Assembly (NCBI GenBank): GCA_013400975.1
Contig: WBMZ01003304.1
Coordinates: 238,718-302,717, forward strand
DNA from: Atrichornis clamosus
Taxonomy: Eukaryota > Chordata > Aves > Passeriformes > Menuridae
Length of the DNA: 64,000 nucleotides
Reading direction: 5' to 3'
Shown here: positions 13,137 through 25,000 of the stretch, in pieces
How positions within the stretch are numbered: the stretch's first letter is position 1
Layout of the letters: every line of letters starts with the position of its first letter
Made by a program: the position numbers and the translations under genes
Notes under the pieces: generated by a model
Database searches by the model: none
Told to the model about the DNA's origin: nothing
Seen by the model: only the letters and a program-made list of their open reading frames with translations

Positions 13137-13353
13137 GTACGAAGCCTCTCTTCTCGACTTGGTGGAATCTATGAGCCAAATATCTGCGCCAGGGCACCTC
13201 TGCCAAGAACCTTGTAACAGGAACAAAACGCCCACACCTTGTCCTGCGAGCCACGGGCTGTCCTCATCTTGGTGCCAGACCCCCTGCAGCCCCAGGAGCA
13301 GAGCAGAGGAGCTGGAGGAGAGCCGGCTCCTCGAGGAGATCTTCTTCATTTGA
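13137..13353 (+). CDS. Candidate 3'-terminal coding exon, protein unknown
   Basis: This is an open segment of 217 bases, GC-rich against AT-rich flanks, that starts right after a good splice acceptor: a long pyrimidine-rich tract ending in CTGTAG, with a possible branch point about 35-40 bases upstream. The first base would complete a split codon. Translation then begins YEASLLDLVESMSQ and ends ESRLLEEIFFI followed by TGA. Third codon positions are clearly G/C-enriched. There is a middle part rich in Cys, Pro and Ser and an acidic, Glu-rich C-terminal segment with a hydrophobic tip that could be a short linear motif. No domain was recognised and no upstream exon was found in the window. The start at 13137 is the exon edge, not an initiator codon. 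It could also be a chance open segment; the antisense strand is open over much of the same interval. Confidence 0.35.
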
Positions 13354-14159
13354 CATAACTCATTGGTCTACAGCCATTCTTAAATTATTTGAGTGATAAC
13401 TGCTTGTTTTCCCTCTTCTAAAACATATCTAATTAGCATCCAGTTTCATTTTGGATTTAGTAATCATGATGCAAGTATATTGTTGGGGTAAGCCAATGAG
13501 AAAGTGTTAACTTTCTTTCCTAAACCTTTCATGTGCCAAGTAATCAATTTAAAATAGAATTTTTTTTAATCTACAACATTTTCTAATAGATTGAAGTCAC
13601 AGTTTTGCCAGCCTTATATCGGAAGTATATTTCATTATCGATTTTTTTTTGGCTCTCAAGCAGTTTGCAGGAACTGCCTAACATTCAAGAACCAGCATGT
13701 TCAAAGTAGATTATTTTCTAATTAAACAAGTCTGTTTAAAACCTGGCATATTATAAAGGTACAAGCACTTTAGTACTTTTTCACTGATTTTATGATCTAC
13801 TTTTTCCTTCAACATTCTGATATTTAACACTCTGAGTTTTTAGGGGATATATCGTAAGCTCAACTCTACAGTGTCTGATAATGTTAATAGATGATGCTGC
13901 AGGTTGATGTACTACGCACACGTTTGAATTATATTCCTCTTTAAATCAGTGCTATTTGACAGAGTTTATGTGCTGGGTAACGTAACCCTGAAATAGCAGA
14001 ACAGAGTCAGACACTGTAGAGATCCAAAGTCTATTGGATGTACTTTTCAAGATGAAATACATGGTAGTGGTAGTATAAGAGCAGTCTTAAGACATTTTCA
14101 CTAACTTGCACTATTTTGATCCTGCATCTAGTCTTCATTGTAAATAAGACAAATCAGTA

Positions 14160-14420
14160 ATTATTTCCACTAGCAGCTCGCAATGCACACTTCCCTGCCA
14201 GCTTTAATTATTCATGCTGTATCTATTTCAGTTTATTTAAATGCATTTCCATCTACTGCATGTACTTGGTTATTTAAAGAAATGTGCCGAATTGGTAAAA
14301 ATGACTGCACATTACAGGATTAATGGTCATTTTCTCCACAATGCAGTGTTCATATTTTATTGTAACAGTAGCCACCGGCATGTGTTCCTAGAAATATGAG
14401 ACTAAAATACTCATTTTGCA
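14160..14420. other. Possible conserved non-coding element
   Basis: An AT-rich block dense in homeodomain- and POU-like cores: 'taattattcatgc', 'tttaaatgcatttcc' and 'gattaatggtcatt'. It contains no repeat-family sequence. The call rests only on motif density and the look of the sequence. Conservation cannot be tested here. Confidence 0.22.
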
Positions 14421-15097
14421 CAGTAAAATTGCAGCGAGGGAAAGGTAGAATTGATCCAGTATGGGCAAGTTCTAGGCCATTTGCTCCCAAACACCACTTC
14501 ATGGGCCAGTGCTGCTTTTCAGGCAGTCTCTTTAGGCAACCCTGCTTATCTTAATGGCTGGGTTGAGTTGCTGTGCCGATGCTTGGGGTATGGCTGCTGC
14601 CTGCCTCCCCACACTGCTCCTGTGCAATGTGTGATGCTGTGAGACGTGGATCTCAGAGCCCCTGGCAGCTCCATGCTCTTCTGTCAGTGAAACAAAAGGA
14701 GAATGAAGGGGAGGAAGAACCTCAGGTTACTCTGGGCTGCTTCATTCAGGCCTGGTCTTAATCACAAATTAGGTGATATCCTTTTTGTGCATCCCAGCTG
14801 AATTTTAAAAGCTGCTTGGAGGAGTTTAGAGGAGGGAAGCAGCATTGCTGGACCAGAAAATTACTGCTGTGGAAAGCTCCTGCATGGTCTATCTTGCTTT
14901 TAGTGGAGTATTACAGTTTTTTAGAATATGTCCATCTGCTGTTGAATGTCCCTCTCATTCTACTCCCTGAGCCTGTGAAGGCACAGCTTTCTGCTAAGAG
15001 CCCCAAAGATGTATCCAGTGCCCTGACCTGAGTATAGCAGGTGGGGAAATAAGTTTCCTTATTCTGTTGGCTGAGTTGTCTGCTGCTTAATGAGGGT

Positions 15098-15127
15098 AGG
15101 AAGAGGGAGGAGAAAGAAGAAAAAAAA
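15098..15127 (+). repeat. 30-base polypurine tract
   Basis: Uninterrupted A/G run with short GGA and GAA repeats followed by eight A bases. Such tracts can form triplex DNA, but no function can be assigned. Confidence 0.8.
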
Positions 15128-18100
15128 TGTGCAAGGACCAGCAGGAAAGTTGGGGATAACCATGAAGGATTTATAATCATCACAAAGATCTTAGGGTTTG
15201 GGGTTGTTTTATGGTGTTTTCTTATCTTTGTTGGTGGTTTTTTCGTTAGTGGTTTTTTGGCATTTATAAAGAAATAGTTCTCTGAGCTCAGTCCGATTGC
15301 TTCTCGTCTCTTTTCCAGTTTGACTGAAACTTTAATTGCCTTTTTTAATAAAGGCTAACTGACCTTTCAAAACAGCAAAAAATACATATATATTTCTTGA
15401 AAGGTGCCTTTGTGTTGAGAACACTCCATGGGAGCATGCTGTTCTTTGGTCCTTTTGTGGGTGCCAATATTTAACTGCTTTGGGATTCCGTATGATCATT
15501 TAGTCCATAAAAAATTCTAATTCTGAAGGTGACTTTTGACTTGAATCTGTATTTTGGTTGTAGCTCTTTTTAAAAGGACATTGTCAGGGTTGTGGGCTCT
15601 ACGCTCGAGGTGCTGTCCATCAGTCAGACCTCACAGGGGGCACACCTTTGTGAAGCAAAGTTTTCTAATATAGAGATGGTTGAAACTCCTGATGGGCTAA
15701 GAACTGTATGCTTTAACTCTCTGTGAGATGTGGACAAAAGAAACAAAGGCTATTAATTTTGTAGACCCTGTGGAAAATAATTTTTTATAATGCTGGCTCT
15801 CGCTCTAGTTATCAGCAGTACATTAGGAATAGTGTTTAGCAGTCAGTGCAAGCAAAGATATTTTGCCATGAGGCACTACTAAGTTGAAGTTATTAAAACA
15901 TTTATAGCCTTAGAAAAAAAAATCAATGATTGTCAAATAGGAAAGGACAAAATCAGTAGTTGGTACTGGGAGGGGAATTGTTTTCCATCAGCTAGAACAG
16001 TAGAAGAAATGCAAAAGTTAAACTAGCAAAAGCAATCACGTGACAATGTCCTTTTAAGTTTGAGCTCCTATATTGGGCGCTGCCACTGGGGAGTTTCCAG
16101 CCATAGACTGTTTGTCCAGTGTTCCCAGTGAATATCCTTCAGCTGCACATCAGGCTGTGTTTTACATGAGGCTTTGTGGAGTAACACGACTGTTGCTACG
16201 GCTCCTACCCATACCTTCAGTTTGTGTTCTTCCCAAGTGGTTTGTGCACACACACTCTTGCTGGCTGTTTGTGTAGTTACTGCTTTTGTGCACCTTGCAC
16301 ATCACAGACCTGTAATAATCACACCCTTTTCATTTCTAGCTTCTCCAGTCTTGCTGTGGAATCCTGTCCTGAGCACGTATTTATATGTGTATGTGAGGTC
16401 TTAATCTAATAAATTATCTGGGGGTTTAATTTATTCTTCCAGACTTTTATTTGGCTTATCTTCTGGTTTTTGTCCAGCTCAGATGTCAATACTGCCATTG
16501 ACAATGTGTTCCACTTCCCCCATCATCACATGATACATGTCGTGTGTCTCCAGTTTGCTAAGATACATGAGGAACTTGTTTTAACCTTTCTTTTCCTCTC
16601 CAGGATATGGAATTTGCTGTGAGGAGGAGCGAGACCTCCTTTGGAACAATAAATAGGGGAGAGGTGTCAAAATACAAAAGAGAAGAGAATGGAAGAGCCA
16701 GCAGCATGCTTTGGGACAAAAAAGTGAGTTAGAGAGTAAGGATGAAAGGATGGAAGAGAAGACAAGAAAGGGCAAAGATGCAAGGCAGAGAACGGTGCCA
16801 AAGGATGACCAAAGGTGGAGATAAAGTGGGAGTGAGCCAGAGGGTAGGGAGGAGCTGTTAAACTATAATAAGCTGATGAAGGAGAATTGTGTGCTTCTAT
16901 CTTAAAGGGAGAAATGTCTTCAAGTTTTGGTTCCCATAATAGCCTTATGATTCCACACCCTTTTCCAAATCATGTTGCTTCATTTGGGAAGCTACTATTC
17001 AAGGGATACTTGGCAAATGAGGGAAAGAAGGAAATTACCTTGACCTAACTTTAGCTGCTCCCTTTTAGAGTAGTTGGAAAGGGGGGCCAGAGCACAGGGA
17101 GGGCAATTGTGCAGAACCCAGGTATATTCCAGGGCATGGACTGAATTTAATTGCTAGCAAGGGATGGTGACTTAGATGACAGAAGAATGTGAGACTGGAT
17201 AAAGCAAGAATCAGAATAAGGGAGAAACAAACACAACAAAATTTGCAGTAATCCAATGAGCTGTGGAGGTTTGGTGTTAAGGAAGGAGAGAAAGGGCTTA
17301 GCTGCACTTCATGGAGATTGAGCCTGAGATATCCAAAAGACAGCCCTTGAAAGTGCACGTGAGCCTGGGGTTAAACTCTAAAAGTTGCAGCAGAGATTTT
17401 CTCAAATACGACCTCCAGGCTGTGTTTGAATTTGTACCATCTGTGGAGGAGAGAGCACAGCCTGGTTAGTTAGAAACCTCCTTTTTCACTGTTACTAAAT
17501 TTATGAAATTGTGTGCTAATTAGTGTATGATTTATAAATTTACATAACTGCATGCTACATGAGACAACACAGAATATTGAATGAGGTGATTTAAACCAGC
17601 AGAAGCAATGAAGTCTGCTCTGACTGGGTGGCTTTCCTCTGGAAAATGCCTCTCCCGATCCATGCTCCCTGCATCATTTGAAGGCTTGTCTGCTCACAGC
17701 AACAGTAAATGTTTTACAATATTGTGACTCTGTGTAGCTGAGACACAACTACCGTGAGCATCTCTGGCATGGCTGTGTAGCAGAGCTTTCATGGTGATCC
17801 TTGACGAGGGTGTTTGAAAGCAGAATTCAGCTGAAAAAGAGCAATAAACCCAACTTGGCCTGGCCAGCGCTGGTGCTTGAGGACTGCTGCAGTTGTTCAC
17901 AGGGGTGGTGCAGCATCCAGCAGCAGCAAGAGGATAGGCTGGGGGAAAACTGGGTTTGTCTCCCAGCTCTAGGGAAGCCACTTTGCCTCTCTCCACAGCA
18001 TGCTGTGGGTTCTGCTGGTGAACTGTGTTTAGCACCACATCTCAGAGGGGCTGTGACTTACATTAGTGCCCATAGCAGAAGGTGCTGGATGTATCCATCA

Positions 18101-18960
18101 ACAGTTTGCCTGTTAACTGTAATCTGTCAGAGCAGAAGCATATGGGCCAGTCATTCCTATTGAACAGAAGCTGAAGCTCTCAGACTTCATGTATTTTGAG
18201 GCTTGAAGGGGTCATTTCAGGCATTGGGGAGCTGAACTGGAGAAACTCAGATGTTGCTGACAGGTGAAACCCTGACATATGTGAGGTGAGAGATGCCCAG
18301 ATGGTCCCAGCAGACAAACTAATCCATGAGCTGCAGTGAGAGCCATAAATTCCTAGTTTCCTTAATTCAGGAGTCATCCTGAGTATGTTAAAAAGAATAA
18401 ATTTCACTCAGCATTCAATAGTCTGAGCGGTAGTTCATTCTTTCTGGTCTCCTGTTTCTGGACAAGAAGAAAGTGAAAAGCTGAAAAAAGTTTTCTTTTC
18501 TGGTTGCTTACTTGCAACTACATTAAAACCTTGAAGCATGGATTTGATTAAAGCACTTATCCAAACAAAAAGTGTTGAGTATCCTGAGCATTAAGAACAG
18601 TGAGAACTCCTCTTCTCTGCTAGACCAGATAATGAAGGAAAGGACAGGATGAACTCACAAACACAAAAGCTAGTTCCTTCTCGAATTAGAGTTGACTGCA
18701 AGGAAGTTGCATTGAAATTTTTAAAATGCCTTGTCAAAGTCTTCCAGTGTGAAATTATTCTTGCTGCTACAAAACTGCCTTATTTTGAAGCTGAGGTTAT
18801 ATGCTTTGAATTTCAGCTGCTGGACTTTCCCGTGCCTTTGGAAGCAGGATTGCAAAGGTCCCATGTTGTCAGACAGTGACTACCCCAAAGGCAGTGGTAA
18901 ACTCCTGGTCCAGCCTTCTCTTTGCTGAGATGGCATCCTTTATGCCTTGTGTCCTAATGT

Positions 18961-19070
18961 CTTTTCCAGTCCTTGGATGATTTGGGGGGCCTGTTTCTGA
19001 ACTTCCTCTAGATTTATGCACCCTGAAAGATTTACACTAGAGCAGAATACCCAATAACAGGTGCTGCTGA
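18961..19070 (-). mobile_element. Old CR1 LINE fragment, antisense
   Basis: 'cagtccttggatgatttgg', 'ggcctgtttctgaacttcct' and 'agcagaatacccaataacag' match, with decay, the antisense reading of a CR1 3' region ('tttctggacttcctctag ... cagtattccagataag' type). The segment is short and diverged. Confidence 0.4.
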
Positions 19071-22000
19071 TGCAAAATGGTGACAGCATGGCCTCATTTC
19101 TGCACAGAATTTCCTTTTTGTCACTGTCAGGAGCCTTTTTTTGGAGTGGTTGGGCTGAGTACCTGGTCTGGTTGCACTTCAGATCATGGTTCTATTTCTT
19201 GAAGCAAAAATTCTGTAAGTGAAAACAGGAGACCCTGCTAAATTTAGAAGAGTTGAGGAGGAAGGAATAATGTGAAGTAGAAATACCAAGCAGGAAAAAA
19301 AAGATTGCAGGAATTTGGAATGGAAGATGAACTTGTGGGTGCAGTACCTGTGAAGTCAAACACATTGAAAACAATCTGCCAGACTTGATGGGATGGGGGA
19401 GTCCCAGACAACACAAACTCTCAGAAGAGGAAGAACGAACAAAGCACGAGGCGGTGACACCTGAGAGCAACAAAAACAGACGAGAAGACTTTTGAGCTGC
19501 AGGTGAGGAGGCAATGACACCTCTGAATTGCAGAGGAAATGGCTTCTTGTCAGTGGAGCTGGTGCGCCTCTATTTGCACTCGTGCCTTTAGCACAGGGAT
19601 CTCATTACCAGAGAGTTTACTGGCAGATTGGAGAGATTTCAGTGAGGAGTAATAAAAATGATCAGGGACTGCTATAATTGACATAATGAGGAAACAAGAT
19701 GAGAAGAGTCAGATATTTATAGCATGGGTGAGAGAGACAATTAAAAGGTGGGGTGGGAGATGGACTGGATGACCTGAAAGCCTTGTCTGCTTCTAATAAC
19801 TCCTTGTCGTCTGCTGAAGAGAGGACTTGAATTTACCGAGGCTGTCAATCTGACTCTTAACAGCCGTAACTTCCCATGTTGAAAAGCTCAGGTGGGTGTA
19901 CTCTGGCTGTATTGGCACTGTCAGAATGTCACTGGTACTGTACTTTGTTTAAAAAAGTAGTCATCACCCATGTTGTGGAAAAAAATTGACATGCTGACAG
20001 TAAAGGGAAAAAAATTAGACCATTAGACCTTCATAAAATAAAAAGCCATAGAAGGCCTTGCTGAGGGAAGGGCTGTCTGGGAAGGGTTGCCTGGTTGTTC
20101 AGCTGGTGATGCTGAGCTCTTCCTGCTGCCCGTGGGGTGGCCTGTGGAGAAGGAAGGTCCGTGGGGAGGGAGCAAATAGAGTTTTTCTCCGTGAGCTGGC
20201 ACCTGGCTGAGCACGCAGCTGGGCAAAACCACTGCTCTCCAGAACACACAGATGTGCACAGGCTGTTGTCTGCAACAGCTGCTGAGCTCCACAGACAGCT
20301 CGTGGTGCCTGACAAGAACCTGCCAGTCCCACTGGTGGCTGCAGCCACGTGTGGGGTTTCACTTCCCTTCCTACTCATCCATGTGTGTTCCTGCACCAGG
20401 GCCAGGGTCAGTGTCTGGGCTGTTTTTTAGGTTTGCTCTAGACCTGGGAGACTGCAGCAGAGTTGGAGGCAGCCAGGCTGGAGACACCTTGGTTCCTGGG
20501 TTGCAGTCAAATTAAAACACCTCTACTGAAAGCAGCAGGGCCGTGTGTGTTGGATGCACTTTGGGGAAATATCAGAGTGGTGCTTGTTGAGTCTGGTGGC
20601 GGAGTAGCCGCTCTGTTTTAATGATACCTGTGTGCAAAGGCCACAGCTGCTGTCATCCGTTTCACATTAGTCTGACTTTCACAGAGCAGACATAGCCTAG
20701 GGTGGTGGAAAGGAGAGAAAGGTGACCAAAAAAAAAAAAAAAGAAAAGCCATTCATTTTTCTCTACTTTTTCCATCCCTCTGAGCTGCGATACCACTCTC
20801 TGGCTGAGCAACAGTAATCGTATCCAGCGTACTGTTGATTTAAGCCTCTTGGATTTATATAACTTTGGAAATGGTAAACTATATTAATTTGCTGTGTTTT
20901 CAAGGGAAAGTTATTTATTGAGAGACATTTTTAACTCAAGTGCCAGGAGCCTTAAATCATTATAATAAATTCGTGCTATTCAGGGTTTCTTACATTGTAA
21001 TAAATTTGTTTTAAACATGAATGAGGAGATCCATGATTTCTTTAATATACTGTTATGTATTTCCTTTCAAAATGACACAGCTCACTATATCAAGTGGGAG
21101 AATAATAGTGAGAGATTTACAGCACTTAAGAATAACACAGCCTGGGAATGTGACATGTGAACCAACACGGGGCAGGGGGGCTGGAAGGTGCAGGGAGCCC
21201 TCCACTGCTCCCGGTGGCCCTGCTGGGAGTTGAACAGCAGCAGCGGGTCAAGATGAGTGAGTGAAACCAACAGCTGGGTGGGGAGCTCTCTGCAGGGTGG
21301 GAATCACAACACAGCCTTATATTTGCTTCCATTTTAATGTGCAATGTGCCATCAGAGCACCTCAAAGGTGACAAGGACGGTGTCTGCAGTGACCTGGGAG
21401 GGTGACTGCCCAACTGCTGCCAGACTGGGCTGGGACCTGAGCCAGAGGTTTGCTTCCTCCCTTTTCCCAGGGACTCATCCCCTCTGGCTGTGCTGGTGTG
21501 TGGGGAGCAGGCCCCTCAGAGGTGGCCAGTGGCCCTGGAGTGCAGCAGGGAGGCACCAGGTAAGCACTCAGATAAATTTCAGTCTCTGTTCTTAATCCTT
21601 GACCCCCCGTTAAACCCCTGCCGACCCCTTCGCTCACCGTTACACACACGGGTGCCTGTGAGCACGAGACAATAAAACTTGCAGCTGGCTTTACATCAAG
21701 TCCTCCCGGCCTCACAGGGAGGAGGAGCTGGCACAGACACAGCCTCGGCAGTGTCAGCATCTGAGGGCTGAGACAAACCCACTTTGGCAGCGCAGTTGTG
21801 GCTTTTTTGGGAAGCAGAGACCCTCTGCCACATGTAACATCTGCTGAATTGAGGCCCAGCCTCCTTCATCTTGTCATGGAATGCTGCAGGATTCCATGCA
21901 TGGAAGGCTGCGAGGTCTTGTGTTTGTGGTGATCTTGGGATTGGGGTTCAGGGGGGCAAAACATCACGGTGCCCAAAACTGCAAAGGCCAGTTAGTTTCC

Positions 22001-25000
22001 TAGTATCTCATCAAAGCAGTTACCCCCGCAAGATACCTAAAAGCCTCCCAGCTTCTCAAGGCAAAGCCTTGCTGTAGAAAAATGAGGAAGTTTTCTGCCA
22101 TAATGTGAAAATCTGCCCCTCTGGATGCTTGTGCATGGAGGCAAGAGCATTTTCCCAGCTAGAAAGAGTTAATGGGTCTTTGGTGGATGTGGCTGTGGCA
22201 GAGGGTAATTAAATGCTGCTAGTTCCCTGAGGAAAGGGAATGACTGCTGCTGCTCCTCACCTGGCTGTAAGACACTGGGGACTTCAGCTGCCCAGAGAGG
22301 AGGCTGGTAGTGCACTGAGGATGTCTGTGGGCTGCTGGCATCACGAGGTTGGACAGCTTGGGAAAGGGGAGGAGGGGATGGGAAAGGGCCTCTTGTGCTC
22401 AGAGAAGTGATGGCAGGACCTCATCTGTCAGCGCAGAAAAATGTCTGGCCAATAAACTTGCCAAACGTCCCTAATAAAGGGCTGGATGTGTTATCATGTA
22501 GAATGGTTTTATAGGGGACAGCCATAAAACGTGCACATTGCCCTTTAAAATGCCAGGACAAGGATTGATTCCAGCAGGGTGGAGGGAGAGGAGGAGGGGA
22601 AATGAGGCTAATTGGAAAAGGGGGATAAATCCAGGGTCTCATTTCTCTGCCGTGGGTCCCCAGGGTGTCAAGGAGCAGTAACAAAGTGGGATTCACTGCC
22701 TTATAGGCTGTGCCCGAGCCTGGGCTTCTCTGCTCTGTCCCCTCCACCCTGTGCAGCGCTGGCGTGTCCTTTCTGGCACCTGTTCCTGCTGCAGGACTCT
22801 TGCTCCTCCTCATACCCAGCCCAGGGAAAGCTGTGGAGATACCTCCATCAGCCTCTTGCTCACTGGTACTTCCCCTTTTAATCCCAGGAGTCCAACACCC
22901 ACTGCCTCCTCTGGCCAGGCCCAGTAGCTGTGTCCTGCCTGCCCAGTGGTCCCATCACCAGCTCGTCTCTCCCTCTCCTGCCTGGTGACTTCAACTCTCC
23001 TGGATGTGCAAGTGCACCACTGGTGAGAGGTGAACCCCAGAGGCTGGGGCAGCAGTTCTGGGTCCCCTGTTCCATGGAACGGGCACAGCCCGTCCTGGGT
23101 CTGCAGGTGTCTGTGTGTGCTTTGAGCTCTGCTTGAGTAAACAGGAGAGAGGAAGCTGGAGGGAGGCCCAGGGTGCGTTTAGTAGCGATCAATAAATACA
23201 TTGTACTCCAGCTCACTTTTAATGCTGCAGAAAACAGGCAGTGATTTCACTTAATAAATGTAGACAGTGTTGTGGAGCTACAGGAGCATCTATCCTGTGA
23301 GACAGATTTCTGCACCACCGGGCTGCACGTGACCAGTGCCCGGTGTAATCCACAGCTGAGGCCCACCAGCTGCTGTGGGTGCAGGGGCCAGCCTCCACTT
23401 TTTCATTTTCCTGTTTCAACTTCCCTGGACAGACACACTGGGCAGCCACACCCCCATGAGATCTGGTAGAGGGAGAAATAAAAAAAACAGTCTCCTTCTC
23501 AAAGTCACTGAAAACCTTGTGGATTTGACCACTGGAGGGGAGGTGGGCAGGCATTGGAGAGATGGAACAAGAAAGAACCAGGCAAAGCCAGATTTTTGTT
23601 GGCCAGGACTGCTTCTAAAATGTTTGTCAGTGTGGATTTGTTGGTATGTGCCAGATCTCACTTGTCTGCCCACTCTGTGCGTGTGGTGCTGCCGAGTTCC
23701 AAACCTGCGGAGTCCCTGGCAATCCCCCCTGGAGCTGGAGGTGGCACCCCTGGGCAGGAGGTGGTGCAGGCAGGGCACCCGCCTCCCTTGGCTCTGAAAA
23801 TGCTCTTTGGCTCCCCGTGGTGACTGACAGGGGTTTTGAACCCTCCAAACTGAACGGTGCTTGGGTCCAGGTCTTTCATCTCTGTTGTGCAGTTGTGAAC
23901 AGTGTCCAGGCTCCTGAGGTCTGGATTTGCTTCTTTGCTCCCTTTTGGCTCAGGCCCATCTCTACTTCACTCACCACAGTGAAATTTTCATTGAACACAG
24001 TTTTAGTTCTGGATTTGTAATTAAATTTAAGGGCTGGTAAATTTTGCTATGAACATTTTTCTGGCTTCCTTCCTAAGCATTTGGTCTGTTCAAATAGTAC
24101 TTAGTGTTTTGCAGATGCTGTTGGATGTTACACTGCCAACCACAAGTATGAAAAAAATGTGTGGTTTGGAAAAATACTAATTCATTTGAGGTCTTGTTTT
24201 TGCTTTTCTTATTACTCTTTAAAGCTTTTTTCCCATGTTTGTTTCAGTTATAAACTTATGTGGCATGTGGGAATATCATCCTAGCACTTGATGCCAAGAG
24301 CTGTGACCTTTCCACTCCATCAAATTTACAATCAAACCATGGGCATGGCAGCACTGCCCATAATTGCTTTCTGAATTAAAACATTTCCTCCAATCTCCAG
24401 TAATAAGGAAAATGAAATCTTCAGGTAGGGTTTAGGAGCTCACCCTGAAAGAGTTCCATCTCATACTAAACATTAAGCCACGTAGTGATTTCTGGGCACC
24501 TCTCTGCTTTGAGACCTGTGGGAGAATTAACTCAAATTCATTTTTAAAGGGGATTAATTAAACTGAATCAGGACTCTGTTTCAACACTCAGAATTAAGAT
24601 AAGTTTAAGTAAGACCCCTTCAATTAACCAAAAGAGCTGAGAGACCTCTTGACATCAAATGAAGGTGCCTGGGGAGCTGCTGGTGTGGTGTGACCAGTCC
24701 TTTTTACATGTATTTAATTCAGACTGAATGACCTAGAGTAGATGAACCCAGGGATGTTAAGACTGGGTGTGATCACACTGGGAATGTCCACCTTTCCAGG
24801 TGTTTTGTGAGGGGACAGAAGGTGTGTAAGAAGGTTGCTCTATAAAATGAGACAATCAGCCTTGATCTGTTCAGAGTCCAGTGATGCTGTGGAGCTCTCA
24901 CAAGTTTAGCAACAGACATACTCCTTAAAAAAAATCAAAGCTGTGAGTCTTTCATCAAGGATGGGAAATCTCAATAGACAAGGTAGACTGGAGATAAGAG

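Larger units (their letters stand above)
13354..18960. other. Unassigned; possible 3' UTR then intergenic DNA
   Basis: If the preceding exon is real, its 3' UTR would start here. The first kilobase is AT-rich and free of recognised repeats, which fits either a UTR or conserved regulatory DNA. No polyadenylation signal could be chosen with confidence. From about 14.5 kb the sequence becomes ordinary mixed-composition DNA with short chance frames on both strands. No CR1 copy was recognised until 18961. Confidence 0.45.

Noticed and set aside
19738..19805. CR1-like phrase 'ggactggatgacctgaaag'
   Set aside because: Only one short phrase matches, with no flanking CR1 order and no terminal repeat.
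20023..23879. Cluster of overlapping frames of 60-140 codons on both strands
   Set aside because: Higher GC content lowers stop frequency here. No frame stands out by domain, codon bias or splice sites.
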